Origin: JAKOUL01 sp035378845
GTDB taxonomy: Bacteria; Dictyoglomota; Dictyoglomia; Dictyoglomales; Dictyoglomaceae
Assembly (NCBI GenBank): GCA_035378845.1
Contig: DAOSUP010000004.1
Span: 1 to 64,000 of the forward strand
Direction of reading: 5' to 3'
Length of the DNA stretch: 64,000 nucleotides
Positions 43,669-52,890 of the stretch are shown here, one piece after another. The translations under genes were made by a program, and so were the position numbers. The stretch's first letter is position 1. Each line of letters starts with the position of its first letter. Under the pieces are notes generated by a model. The model was not told where the DNA came from. It saw only the letters and a list, made by a program, of their open reading frames with translations, and did no database searches.

Positions 43669-44865
43669 TTAGTTCTTAACAAGCCTCAAGGTCTCTCTGG
43701 CAATCATTAATTCCTCATTAGTGGGAATTACCCACACCTCAACCTTAGAGTCTGGAGTACTTATCTTCATTTCTTCACCTTTAACTTCATTTTTATCTAA
43801 ATCAAGTTTTATCCCAAGATGTTCCATATTCTCACAAACCATTCTTCTAATGATAGGAGATCTTTCTCCCACACCCGCAGTAAATACTAAAGCATCAAGA
43901 CCTCCAAGAATAGCATAGTAAGCACCTATATACTTCTTTACTCTATAAGAGAATATCTTGAGAGCAATTTGTGCCCTCTCATGTCCCTTTTCTGCAGCCT
44001 CCTCCACATCTCTAAAGTCACTGGAAATTCCAGAGATAGCTAAAATTCCGCTCTTCTTGTTAAGAATATCATTCATCTCCTTTGGAGATATCGGCTCTTT
44101 TTCCATCATTGTCAATGGAATTGAAGGATCAATATCCCCACATCTTGTTCCCATTACAAGTCCTTCAAGAGGCGTATATCCCATACTTGTATCTATTGAT
44201 TTCCCATCTTTAATAGCCGTAACACTTGCCCCATTCCCTAAATGGCAAGTAATTATCTTTAATTTCTCCACAGGTCTTCCCATAAGCTCAGCTAATCTTC
44301 TTGAAACATAATAATGAGAAGTACCATGAGCACCATATCTTCTTATTTTATATTTCTCATACCATTCATAAGGAAGAGCATATAAATATGCTTCCTTAGG
44401 CATAGTCTGATGAAAAGATGTATCAAAAACCATTACTTGAGGAACATTTGGAATCAAAGATAAACAAGCATCAATTCCCTGAATATGATATGGATTGTGC
44501 AGTGGTGCAAAATTCACACATTCTTTAAACTTCTCGTAAGTTTCTTCATTAACAACTGTAGCTTCAAGAAAACCTTCACCACCATTTACTATTCTATGTC
44601 CCACTGCATCAATTTCAGAGAGAGAGTTTAATATTCCATCATTTTTATCTACGAGAAGTTTAAAAATTTCCTCAATAGCTCTTTTGTGAGATGGAAGAGG
44701 AATCTCAAAAATCTTCTTTGATTGCGATCCCTTCTGATGAGATATATAGGACCCACTTATACCAACTCTTTCTGCAAGCCCCTTCGCTAACACTTTTTCG
44801 TCTTTCATATCAAAAACTTGATACTTTACAGAAGAACTACCACAATTTAGAACAAGTATCTTCAT
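43669..44865 (-). CDS. ackA: Acetate kinase
   Basis: Interconverts acetyl phosphate and acetate with ATP formation, 398 residues, ASKHA fold. It starts MKILVLNCGSSSVKYQ and has VMVFDTSFHQTMP (about residues 142-154), HLGNGASVTA (about 207-216), the FTAGVGERSP segment and the IPTNEELMIA ending. It heads the long minus-strand operon and has a good promoter. The partner phosphotransacetylase is not in the window. Confidence 0.97.
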   Translation of the reverse strand: MKILVLNCGSSSVKYQVFDMKDEKVLAKGLAERVGISGSYISHQKGSQSKKIFEIPLPSHKRAIEEIFKLLVDKNDGILNSLSEIDAVGHRIVNGGEGFLEATVVNEETYEKFKECVNFAPLHNPYHIQGIDACLSLIPNVPQVMVFDTSFHQTMPKEAYLYALPYEWYEKYKIRRYGAHGTSHYYVSRRLAELMGRPVEKLKIITCHLGNGASVTAIKDGKSIDTSMGYTPLEGLVMGTRCGDIDPSIPLTMMEKEPISPKEMNDILNKKSGILAISGISSDFRDVEEAAEKGHERAQIALKIFSYRVKKYIGAYYAILGGLDALVFTAGVGERSPIIRRMVCENMEHLGIKLDLDKNEVKGEEMKISTPDSKVEVWVIPTNEELMIARETLRLVKN

Positions 44866-44901
44866 AGCTACCTCCTTTTCTTCTTTGAAAATTCTCAGGT
44901 A

Positions 44902-44930
44902 ATTATACTATGATGAGGTTTATTTCACAA
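44902..44930 (-). promoter_or_regulatory. Promoter of the ackA-yceD-rpmF-fabH operon
   Basis: On the minus strand TTGTGA (44925-44930) and a perfect TATAAT (44902-44907) are separated by 17 bases. The ackA ATG follows about 37 bases later after AAAGGAGGTAG. Confidence 0.75.
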
Positions 44931-44950
44931 GATTTAACAAATCGTATAAA

Positions 44951-45592
44951 TCAAATTTTTCTTATGTGCTCTACAGATACGTTATTTCTTCTAAATATTT
45001 CGTTAACAAGAGCGAAATCTTCTGTCTCTAATCTTAACACAAGAAAGCCATAATCTTCACTTTCAGCAGGAAAAGTTGCCATACTCATAATATTTATACC
45101 CCTTTCTGCCATAAGATTTACTACTTTTGCTATCTCTCCCGGCGTATTTTTAATCCTTAACATGTATCTAAGCCCTCTCTTACCTTCCCCTAACATTTCA
45201 ATAAAAGCTCTAAATATATCACTTTCAGTAATTATTCCAACTACCTTTCCTTCTTCTATAACAGGAAGAGCACTTACCTTATTATTTTTCATTATTAAAG
45301 CCGCTTCCTCTATAGGAGCGTCTGCATCTACTGTGATAGGATTAGAAGTCATAGCCTCTTTTACTTTTAACTTCTCTAATAGATAATTTATCTCAAAAAT
45401 ACTAAGAGAAGTTGCTCGGGATGGAGAAACAGATCTTAGATCTCTCTCCGTAACAATACCTACAAGTTTTCCTTTATCTATTACCAAAAGTCTTCTAACC
45501 TGAGAATTTTGCATTATCTTCCACGCTTCAAGAATAGAAGTATCAGGAGAAACACTAATAGGATCTTTTGTCATTCGCATTTTTACAAGCAT
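44951..45592 (-). CDS. CBS-domain pair plus ACT-domain protein (AcuB-like)
   Basis: A 213-residue protein with two CBS domains (about residues 1-60 and 72-132) that usually bind adenine nucleotides, then an ACT domain (about 140-213) that usually binds an amino acid. No catalytic domain is present, so it should be a regulator or sensor. It starts 7 bases after the livF stop and is the last gene of the branched-chain amino-acid transporter operon. This suggests sensing of branched-chain amino acids together with energy state. That is an inference. Confidence 0.8.
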   Translation of the reverse strand: MLVKMRMTKDPISVSPDTSILEAWKIMQNSQVRRLLVIDKGKLVGIVTERDLRSVSPSRATSLSIFEINYLLEKLKVKEAMTSNPITVDADAPIEEAALIMKNNKVSALPVIEEGKVVGIITESDIFRAFIEMLGEGKRGLRYMLRIKNTPGEIAKVVNLMAERGINIMSMATFPAESEDYGFLVLRLETEDFALVNEIFRRNNVSVEHIRKI

Positions 45593-45599
45593 AATAAAA

Positions 45600-46304
45600 T
45601 TAACCCCCTAAATAAGCTTTCTTTACCATCTCATTATTAATAATCTCTTCTGTGGGACCTGAAAGAACAATTTTCCCTGTTTCCATCACATAAACCCTAT
45701 GAGCAATAGAAAACGCCATATTAGCATTTTGTTCCACCAGTAATAAGGTTCTTTTTTCTTCATTAATCTTCTTCAACACCTCAAAAATCTCTTGTACGAG
45801 AAGAGGAGCAAGCCCCATAGATGGCTCATCCAAAAGAAGAAGCCTTGCATTGGACATTAAAGCTCTACCTATGGCAAGCATTTGCTGTTCTCCGCCACTA
45901 AGAGTACCTGCAAGCTGTCTCTCTCTTTCTTTTAAACGAGGAAAAAGAGAATAAACAAATTCAAAATTATTTTGTATCATACCCCTACTTTTCAAAAGAT
46001 AAGCCCCCATTTCAAGATTCTCTTTTACGGTCATGTTAGAAAATACTCTCCTTCCCTCGGGCGCATGTGCTATACCCAAAGATGCTACCTTATTAGAAGA
46101 TAGTTTCCTTAGATTTATTTCATAGAAATAAAGATCTCCTTCAACTATAGGCACAAGATTAAAAATAGAACGTAAGGTAGTAGTCTTACCTGCACCATTT
46201 GCCCCAATTAGAGCTACGACTTCACCTTCTTTTACCTCTATATCAATTCCCTGTAAAGCTTTTATTCCTCCATAATGAACATGAAGGTCTTTAATGGATA
46301 ACAC
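45600..46304 (-). CDS. livF: Branched-chain amino-acid ABC transporter ATPase LivF
   Basis: Cytoplasmic ABC ATPase, 234 residues. Walker A GANGAGKTT is at residues 34-42. HAPEGRRVFSNMTVKENLEMG is the LivF-type Q-loop segment. The signature LSGGEQQMLAIGRALM and Walker B LLLLDEPSMGLAP follow. It overlaps livG by 14 bases. It pairs with LivG to drive import through LivH and LivM. Confidence 0.94.
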   Translation of the reverse strand: MLSIKDLHVHYGGIKALQGIDIEVKEGEVVALIGANGAGKTTTLRSIFNLVPIVEGDLYFYEINLRKLSSNKVASLGIAHAPEGRRVFSNMTVKENLEMGAYLLKSRGMIQNNFEFVYSLFPRLKERERQLAGTLSGGEQQMLAIGRALMSNARLLLLDEPSMGLAPLLVQEIFEVLKKINEEKRTLLLVEQNANMAFSIAHRVYVMETGKIVLSGPTEEIINNEMVKKAYLGG

Positions 46305-47070
46305 TTCTTACCTCCCCACCTAAATAAGCTTCAATTACTTTAGGATCATTCTTAACTTCTTCGGGAGATCCTTCTGCAATTTTCATTCCAAAATCAAGCA
46401 CAATTATTCTCTCGCATATATCCATAACCACTTCCATATGATGCTCTATAAGAAGTATAGTAAGATTAAACTTATCGCGAATAACAGAGATAAGATTTAT
46501 TAATTCTAAAGACTCATTTAAATTCATTCCTGCAGCAGGCTCATCTAAAAGGAGAAGTTTAGGCTCTGTAGCTATAGCTCTTGCAATTTCAAGCTTTCTT
46601 TGTTCACCATATGGAAGATTCTTTGCAATCTCGTTTTTCCTTTTGTATAGTCCAAAAAAATCAAGGAGTTCTTCTGCTTTTTCCAGTTGTATACTCTCTT
46701 CCTTTAAGAATTGCTTAGTAGAAAGCAAAACTTTCAAAAGAGGAACTTTATAACCCTTATGCATTGCTATCATAATATTTTGTGAAACTGTTAGTTCTTT
46801 AAAAAGTCTTGGATTTTGGAAAGTTCTTGCAATACCAAGTTTGGTAATCTGATAAGGTTTAAGTCCTACAATATTTTCACCATTAAAAATTATACTTCCC
46901 TTTAAAGGTAAATAAAATCCTGTGATAAGATTAAAAACAGTGGTCTTACCTGCACCATTAGGACCTATTATTCCTAAAATCTCGTTTTTTTCAACTGAAA
47001 AGCTCAAGTCTGACACTGCCATTAATCCACCAAAAGCACAAGATAGATTTTTTATTTCTAAAATGCTCAT
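46291..47070 (-). CDS. livG: Branched-chain amino-acid ABC transporter ATPase LivG
   Basis: Second ABC ATPase, 259 residues. Walker A GPNGAGKTT is at residues 36-44, and the segment GIARTFQNPRLFKELTVSQN is LivG-specific. The signature is the degenerate LPYGEQRKLEIARAIA typical of LivG. Walker B LLLLDEPAAGMN and the H-loop HHMEVV follow. The gene is 3 bases after livM. Confidence 0.94.
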   Translation of the reverse strand: MSILEIKNLSCAFGGLMAVSDLSFSVEKNEILGIIGPNGAGKTTVFNLITGFYLPLKGSIIFNGENIVGLKPYQITKLGIARTFQNPRLFKELTVSQNIMIAMHKGYKVPLLKVLLSTKQFLKEESIQLEKAEELLDFFGLYKRKNEIAKNLPYGEQRKLEIARAIATEPKLLLLDEPAAGMNLNESLELINLISVIRDKFNLTILLIEHHMEVVMDICERIIVLDFGMKIAEGSPEEVKNDPKVIEAYLGGEVRSVIH

Positions 47071-47073
47071 TAT

Positions 47074-48048
47074 TTATTCCTTTCGTTTTTGAAAAAACTT
47101 AGTTAATCTATAAAAAGATAATTCTTTATTTCCCATAATTCCTGATGGACGCACTAACATAAGAATTATTAAGGTTAAAGAATAAATAATAAGTCTCAAT
47201 TGTGCAAATCCTCTAAGAGCTTCAGGAAGTATTGTAAGAATAAAAGCACCAATTACTGAGCCAGTTATACTTCCAAGACCGCCAAGAACTACCATTAAAA
47301 GAATTTCAATAGATCTCATAAAAGTAAAACTGCTGGGATGAAGCATCATAAGATAATGAGCAAACAATCCTCCTGCTACACCAGCAAAAAAAGCTCCTAT
47401 AGAAAAGGCAAGTACTTTATAATATGTAGTATTTATACCCGTACTTTCAGAAGCTGTCTCATCTTCTCTTATGGATACTATTGCTCTTCCATGAGAAGAA
47501 TGTATCAATCTAAAGATCATAATGAAACAAATAAAAGCCCAAAAGGCAACCCATGTTATATCTGTAAGTTTTGGAATTCCTGGGAATCCCCTTGGACCTC
47601 CTACTACATCTAAATTTAAAATAAAGACTCTTATTATTTCTCCAAGTCCTAACGTCGCAATAGCGAGATAATCTCCCTTAAGCCTTAAAGTAGGAATTCC
47701 AATTAAGATACCTAAGATAGCAGCAAAAAGTCCTCCTAAAATTAAAAAAACAAAAAATACAATTCCCTGAGCTAAACCCCTTGGCAAAAAAGACAATAGC
47801 CTTAATAGATTCTCTCCTTGATAAACACTTAAAGCAGCACTGAAATATCCCCCAGCTGCCATAAACCCTGCATGTCCTAAGGAAAACTGTCCTGTAAATC
47901 CATTAATTAAGTTTAAGCTCATAGCAAGTATGGAATTTATGCCGAAAAAAACAAAAATCTGGTAGAGATATGGATCTAAGTTTTTACTTAACTCAGCTAA
48001 TATCAATAATATTACTAAACCTATTATAGTAAGAATATTTTTTTTCAT
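47074..48048 (-). CDS. livM: Branched-chain amino-acid ABC transporter permease LivM
   Basis: Permease subunit, 324 residues with about 9-10 membrane segments. The segment NLINGFTGQFSLGHAGFMAAGGY (within residues 43-68) and the cytoplasmic coupling loop with SxGINTTYYKVLAFSIGAFFAG are LivM features. It overlaps livH by four bases (ATGA type) and precedes livG. Confidence 0.93.
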   Translation of the reverse strand: MKKNILTIIGLVILLILAELSKNLDPYLYQIFVFFGINSILAMSLNLINGFTGQFSLGHAGFMAAGGYFSAALSVYQGENLLRLLSFLPRGLAQGIVFFVFLILGGLFAAILGILIGIPTLRLKGDYLAIATLGLGEIIRVFILNLDVVGGPRGFPGIPKLTDITWVAFWAFICFIMIFRLIHSSHGRAIVSIREDETASESTGINTTYYKVLAFSIGAFFAGVAGGLFAHYLMMLHPSSFTFMRSIEILLMVVLGGLGSITGSVIGAFILTILPEALRGFAQLRLIIYSLTLIILMLVRPSGIMGNKELSFYRLTKFFQKRKE

Positions 48049-48923
48049 ACCTTTTCCCTAATATGTTTTCCTAATAATCCCGAAGGTCTAACAAGTAAAA
48101 TAATAATAAGTATTATAAATGAAACTGCATCTCTCACCGTAGATGAAATAAAAGCGGAGACTAAAACTTCAGCAATTCCAAGAATAAAACCTCCAAGCAT
48201 AGCCCCAGGAATAATACCAATACCTCCTAAAACAGCAGCCACAAAAGCTTTAAGCCCAGGCATAACCCCCATATAAGGCTCTATTTTATTAAAATAAAGT
48301 CCTACAAGTACACCACCCGCTGCTGCCAGTACAGAACCAATAACAAAAGTAAAAGCTATAACATTATCAATATTAATACCAAGCATTAAAGCCATTTCTC
48401 TATCTTCAGAAACAGCACGCATTGCCTTCCCTATTTTTGTTCTCATTACAATAAATTGAAGAATAATCATAAGTATAATAGCAGTAGATAAAATAATAAT
48501 CTGTCTATTAGTTAAGATAAGTCCTCCTATATCATATACCTTAAGAGGAATACTTTGAGGAAAAGATCTTGGTGAGGCACCCACAAGAAGTACCATTAAA
48601 TTCTCTAACAAAAAGGATACACCTATAGCCGTAATTAAAAGAGAGATTCTTGGAGCAAGTCTTAAAGGTCTATAGGCAAAACGCTCAATAACAATTCCTA
48701 ATATAGCTGCACCCAGCATTGCTATTATTAGTCCTAAAGCAAAAGGTAAATTCCAAGTTCCTAAGGCAAAATAACCAATAAAAGCTCCCACCATATAAAT
48801 ATCGCCATGAGCAAAGTTAATAAACTTAAGTATACCATAAACCATGGTATACCCTAATGCAATGAGAGCATATATACTCCCTAATGATATACCGTTTAAA
48901 ACTTGTTGTAGTATATTAACCAC
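48045..48923 (-). CDS. livH: Branched-chain amino-acid ABC transporter permease LivH
   Basis: Permease subunit, 292 residues with about eight membrane segments. The start GISLGSIYALIALGYTMVYGILKFINFAHGD is diagnostic for LivH, as is AVSEDREMALMLGIN (coupling loop, about residues 191-205). It lies 112 bases after livK, with a hairpin in the gap that should reduce transcription into the membrane and ATPase genes. Confidence 0.93.
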   Translation of the reverse strand: MVNILQQVLNGISLGSIYALIALGYTMVYGILKFINFAHGDIYMVGAFIGYFALGTWNLPFALGLIIAMLGAAILGIVIERFAYRPLRLAPRISLLITAIGVSFLLENLMVLLVGASPRSFPQSIPLKVYDIGGLILTNRQIIILSTAIILMIILQFIVMRTKIGKAMRAVSEDREMALMLGINIDNVIAFTFVIGSVLAAAGGVLVGLYFNKIEPYMGVMPGLKAFVAAVLGGIGIIPGAMLGGFILGIAEVLVSAFISSTVRDAVSFIILIIILLVRPSGLLGKHIREKV

Positions 48924-48973
48924 TTATAACATTTACCTCTCAAATTATATTTTTAACTTTTTTATTATACAAA

Positions 48974-48999
48974 GGGGAGGCAAATCTTCTCACCTCCCC
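48974..48999 (-). terminator. Hairpin between livK and livH
   Basis: On the minus strand GGGGAGG and CCTCCCC form a 7-bp GC-rich stem with a 12-base loop, followed by TTTGTAT. It lies in the 112-base livK-livH gap and is likely an attenuating terminator that leaves more livK message, as in many binding-protein transporter operons. Confidence 0.6.
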
Positions 49000-49035
49000 C
49001 TCCATTCCATTAATAAGATGGAAATTTAAATCTTC

Positions 49036-50166
49036 TTACGGTTGTACTGTGGCTTTATATACTTGCTTTCCTTCTTTAATTTCAATGATTGCTGCACTCT
49101 TTATAGGATTCCTATTAGAATCAAAGGTGATTGTACCTGATACACCTTTAAATCCTTTGGTAGCAGCAAGTGCATCTCTGATCTTTGCAGACTCGGTGCT
49201 TCCCGCTCTTTTTATTGCATCTGCAAGAAGTTTTAGTGAATCATAACCCAAGGCACCAAAAGATTCTGGGGTGCTTCCATATTTCTTAGAATAATTATTA
49301 ACAAAGGTTCTTACTACAGGATCCTTAGATTCTGGACTGTAGTGATTAGTAAAGAAGCATCCTTCTGCTGTTTTTCCAGCTGTTTGAACTAATATAGGAG
49401 AGTCCCAACCATCACCACCACCAAAAGGAACAGTAATTCCAAGTTCTCTTGCCTGAAGAAGTATTGGTCCTATATCAGAATAATAACCTGGTAGGTATAC
49501 AAAGTCTGGTTTTGCAGCCTTAATTTTAGTAAGTTGAGCTCTAAAATCAGAGTCTCCTTCAGAGTAAGATTCCTCAGCTACAATCTTCCCACCAAGAGAG
49601 ATAAATTTTTGTTTGAAAGCAGAAGCAAGTCCTCTACTGTAATCACTAGTAACAGCAGTAAAAATTGCAGCTGTTTTTTTCTTAAGATTCTTGTAAATAA
49701 AGTTTGCCATTACTTCGCCTTGGAAATCATCTATAAAGCAAGTTCTGAAAATATAGTCTCCCACCTGTGTTACCTTAGGACTAGTTGCAGTTGGTGTAAG
49801 AAGTACAACTTTAGATTGTTGAGCAATAGGAGCCACAACTAAAGTTATAGAACTTGTTGCTTCACCGATCAAAGCTACAACCTTATCTCTTTCTATCAAC
49901 TTCCTGGTAGCATTAGCAGCCTCTTCTGGTTTATACTGGTCATCTTCAATCACAAGTTCAATCTTGCTTCCCAATACTCCACCTCTTGCATTAATCTCCT
50001 CTACTGCTAACTTTATACCATTAGTACAAGAAAGTCCAAAAGTTGCGACGGGACCTGTAATTGGAAGTACCACTCCTATTTTAATAGTGCCTGCTGCCTG
50101 GAGAGGAAGGACTAAAAGTGAAACAAAGAGGATAGAGATAGACAATAATTTCAAAAAGCTCTTCAT
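49036..50166 (-). CDS. livK: Branched-chain amino-acid ABC transporter substrate-binding protein
   Basis: Exported type I periplasmic binding protein, 376 residues. A signal peptide covers about residues 1-24 (basic MKSFLK, hydrophobic stretch, PLQAAG). There is no lipobox cysteine, so it is released by signal peptidase I, which suits a periplasm rather than a lipid anchor. KIGVVLPITGPVATFG and the repeated VALIGEATSS-type loops match Leu/Ile/Val-binding proteins. It is the promoter-proximal gene of the liv operon. Confidence 0.92.
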   Translation of the reverse strand: MKSFLKLLSISILFVSLLVLPLQAAGTIKIGVVLPITGPVATFGLSCTNGIKLAVEEINARGGVLGSKIELVIEDDQYKPEEAANATRKLIERDKVVALIGEATSSITLVVAPIAQQSKVVLLTPTATSPKVTQVGDYIFRTCFIDDFQGEVMANFIYKNLKKKTAAIFTAVTSDYSRGLASAFKQKFISLGGKIVAEESYSEGDSDFRAQLTKIKAAKPDFVYLPGYYSDIGPILLQARELGITVPFGGGDGWDSPILVQTAGKTAEGCFFTNHYSPESKDPVVRTFVNNYSKKYGSTPESFGALGYDSLKLLADAIKRAGSTESAKIRDALAATKGFKGVSGTITFDSNRNPIKSAAIIEIKEGKQVYKATVQP

Positions 50167-50202
50167 TTCTTCACCTCCCTAAAGAATATATTTATAAAAA
50201 GA

Positions 50203-50231
50203 AGTATATCTATTACATTAAAGTAAGTCAA
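50203..50231 (-). promoter_or_regulatory. Promoter of the liv operon with palindrome in the spacer
   Basis: On the minus strand TTGACT (50226-50231) and TATACT (50203-50208) are exactly 17 bases apart, each one base from consensus. Most of the spacer is a near-perfect 14-base palindrome, TTACATTAAAGTAA (50213-50226), a possible operator. Confidence 0.8.
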
Positions 50232-50294
50232 GAAAAAAAATAATATCCTTACTAATTCCTTAAAAAACTAAAATGGTATATATACCTTAAATTT

Positions 50295-51593
50295 TTATGG
50301 GTATATCCTATAAATCATTCTTGGAAAAGGAATTGTTTCTCTTATATGCTTCAATCCACAAATCCATGCTACAGTTCTTTCAACTCCAAGCCCAAAACCC
50401 GAATGGGGCACTGAGCCATATCTTCTTAGGTCTATATACCATTCAAAATCATCTTTGGGTAAGCCATATTCCTCAATTTTTTCTTCTAAAAGTTTCAAAT
50501 CATGGATTCTTTGACTTCCCCCAATTATCTCCCCATATCCTTCAGGAGCAAGTAAATCATTATTTAGAACTTCATTTGGATTCTCAGGATCAGGCTGCAT
50601 ATAAAAAGGCTTAATTTTCGCAGGATAGTGATGAATAAATACTGGTTTATCAAATTGATTAGATATAATTGTTTCTTCATCTCCACCAAAATCATCTCCA
50701 TATTCTATATCCACTTTATTTCTTTTTAGAATTTCAATAGCTTCCTTATATGTAATACTTGGGAAGGGTGGAGTAATATTCTCTAAGGGTTTAACATCTC
50801 TCTCCAAAATTTCAAGTTCTTTTGTTCTTTTCTCTAAAACCCTCTGAACAATATAACTTACAAGTTCTTCTTGCAACCTCATATTATCCTGCCAATCCCA
50901 ATATGCCATTTCAGGTTCTACCATCCAAAACTCAGTAAGATGTCTTCTTGTTTTTGACTTCTCTGCACGGAAGGCAGGTCCAAAGCAGTACACCTTACCA
51001 AACGCCATACAGGCTGCTTCCATATAAAGCTGCCCACTTTGAGAAAGATAAGCTTTTCCTAAATCAAAATAATCCAGAGAAAACAATGTAGTAGTCCCTT
51101 CACATGAAGAAGGGGTTAAAATCGGTGCATCTACAAGAACAAATCCTTTCTCATCTAAAAAATCTCTGATAGCTTTAACAACCTCATTTCTAACTCTTAA
51201 AATTGCATTTTGTTTACGAGATCTAATCCATAAATGTCTTCTCTCCATTAAAAAATCTACAGAGTGCTCCTTCTTTTGAATGGGATACTCTTCAGAAATA
51301 GATACCACATTTACTTTTTTAAGTTGAAGTTCATATCCACCAGAGGCTCTTGGTTCTTTCCTTAAGTCACCAATTACAATAATAGAGGACTCCAAAGGAA
51401 TCTTCTCTAAATCTTCAATCTCCTCTTGAGAAAAGTTATCAACAGTAGCTACCCCCTGAATATATCCTGTACCATCTCTTATAATTAAAAATACAACCTT
51501 ACCGCTGGATCTTTTATTAGAAAGCCAGCCTCTTATCTCAACTTCGCCTTCTTGAATCTTAGGTATGTCTTCAATATAAACCCATAAAGCCAT
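50295..51593 (-). CDS. asnS: Asparaginyl-tRNA synthetase
   Basis: Class IIb synthetase, 432 residues. The N-terminal OB-fold domain has EIRGWLSNKRSSGK. Motif 2 (FRAEKSKTRRHLTEFWMVEPE) carries the Arg-Arg-His-Leu signature of AsnRS, and motif 3 is GFGLGVERTVAWI. The length and lack of a GAD insertion separate it from the AspRS in this window. With it, Asn-tRNA need not be formed by transamidation. It is the last gene of the seven-gene operon that begins at 57235. A self-complementary GGTATATATACC (50275-50286) after the stop is a weak candidate terminator. Confidence 0.94.
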   Translation of the reverse strand: MALWVYIEDIPKIQEGEVEIRGWLSNKRSSGKVVFLIIRDGTGYIQGVATVDNFSQEEIEDLEKIPLESSIIVIGDLRKEPRASGGYELQLKKVNVVSISEEYPIQKKEHSVDFLMERRHLWIRSRKQNAILRVRNEVVKAIRDFLDEKGFVLVDAPILTPSSCEGTTTLFSLDYFDLGKAYLSQSGQLYMEAACMAFGKVYCFGPAFRAEKSKTRRHLTEFWMVEPEMAYWDWQDNMRLQEELVSYIVQRVLEKRTKELEILERDVKPLENITPPFPSITYKEAIEILKRNKVDIEYGDDFGGDEETIISNQFDKPVFIHHYPAKIKPFYMQPDPENPNEVLNNDLLAPEGYGEIIGGSQRIHDLKLLEEKIEEYGLPKDDFEWYIDLRRYGSVPHSGFGLGVERTVAWICGLKHIRETIPFPRMIYRIYP

Positions 51594-51609
51594 ATAATAA
51601 TTCCCCCTC

Positions 51610-52890
51610 TTATGTTTTTTTTACTAAGTCAAAAGCTCTTCTTTCTGCCTCGTACATAATCTTCTCTTCATCAAGAGTCTTCAACTCTCTTTTCTCCATC
51701 AATATTTTCCCATCAACAATTACAGTATCTACATCGCTTCCCGAAGCAGAATAAACCAAATGAGAGATTAAATTATGCCTTGGAAAGAAATGATGTTTAT
51801 TAATATCTATAAGTATTAAATCTGCTTTATATCCCTCTTTTATAATCCCTGAATCATTCCATCCTAAAATCTCCATACCATTTTTTGTAGCAAGATTTAA
51901 AGCAGTATTAGCAGGTACCACTATAGGATCAAGCTCTATTCCTTTGTGAAGAATAGCTGCCAATCTAAGCTCCTCCCACATATCCAGATTATTATTACTT
52001 GCAGGACCATCAGTACCAAGCCCTACTTTTACTCCTTTTTTAAGCATCTTCCCTATAGGAGCAATACCTGAAGCAAGTTTAAGATTACTTTGAGGGTTAT
52101 GAGCTACACCAACTCCTTTTTCGGCAAGGATCTCTATTTCCTCGTCATCTACACAAACACAATGGGCAGCAAGAACTGGAACATTAAAAAGTCCAATCTT
52201 ATTCATAAGTCTAATAGGCGTAAGCCCATAAGCATCTTTTATATCTTTAACCTCTGAGGCAGTTTCAGAAAGATGAGTATGAATTCTTAAATCATATTCT
52301 ACTGCCTTATCAACCACCTTCTCTAAAAATGAGGGGGAACAAGTATATGGAGCATGAGGTGCAAGCATAGCCAAAATTCTTCCATTTTCTGCTTTATGCC
52401 AATTTTTAGCAAAATCCAAACCTCCCTTTAAAGTACTTTCTTCTCTACCTAAGGTGGGAATCATTCCTACAGATAAAGAAGCTCTTATTCCACTTTTTAC
52501 TACAGCTTTTGCTACTTCATCCATATAAAAATACATATCTGCAAAAGCACAAGTGCCAGATCTTATCATTTCACAAAGTCCAAGTAAACTTCCCCAGTAA
52601 ACATCTTCTGCTGTTAACTTTGCCTCTTGAGGCCATATCTTATTTTCTAACCACTCTTTTAATGGTAAATCATCAGCAAATCCTCTAAAAAGAGTCATAG
52701 CTAAATGAGTATGAGTATTTACAAGTCCTGGCATAGCAAGTTTATTTTTACCATCAATCCGATAATCCACATCTTCAAAATCTTTCTTATCAGAGATGGT
52801 AGCAATTCTATCATTCTCAATAAGGATATACTTATCAAAGAGAATTTTATCTTCCTGAAGCAGATCTACATTTTCAATTAGAATTCTCAT
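51610..52890 (-). CDS. mtaD: 5-methylthioadenosine/S-adenosylhomocysteine deaminase
   Basis: Amidohydrolase-superfamily deaminase, 426 residues. Metal ligands are in HTHLAM (60-65), IHTHLSET (203-210, His206), AHC (242-244) and GTDG (292-295, Asp294). This is the MtaD/SAH deaminase pattern, which converts methylthioadenosine to methylthioinosine (and SAH to S-inosylhomocysteine). Its neighbours are mtnA and a phosphorylase that looks hypoxanthine-specific, which fits deamination as the first salvage step. It overlaps mtnA by 17 bases. Confidence 0.9.
   Translation of the reverse strand: MRILIENVDLLQEDKILFDKYILIENDRIATISDKKDFEDVDYRIDGKNKLAMPGLVNTHTHLAMTLFRGFADDLPLKEWLENKIWPQEAKLTAEDVYWGSLLGLCEMIRSGTCAFADMYFYMDEVAKAVVKSGIRASLSVGMIPTLGREESTLKGGLDFAKNWHKAENGRILAMLAPHAPYTCSPSFLEKVVDKAVEYDLRIHTHLSETASEVKDIKDAYGLTPIRLMNKIGLFNVPVLAAHCVCVDDEEIEILAEKGVGVAHNPQSNLKLASGIAPIGKMLKKGVKVGLGTDGPASNNNLDMWEELRLAAILHKGIELDPIVVPANTALNLATKNGMEILGWNDSGIIKEGYKADLILIDINKHHFFPRHNLISHLVYSASGSDVDTVIVDGKILMEKRELKTLDEEKIMYEAERRAFDLVKKT

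Noticed and set aside
44951..50166. Whether the transporter could be a urea or amide system rather than branched-chain amino acid
   Set aside because: No urease or amidase genes are nearby and all five proteins match the Liv pattern, though exact substrate remains untested.
50275..50286. Self-complementary GGTATATATACC after asnS as a terminator
   Set aside because: The stem would be at most four pairs and AT-rich; kept only as a weak possibility in the asnS entry.
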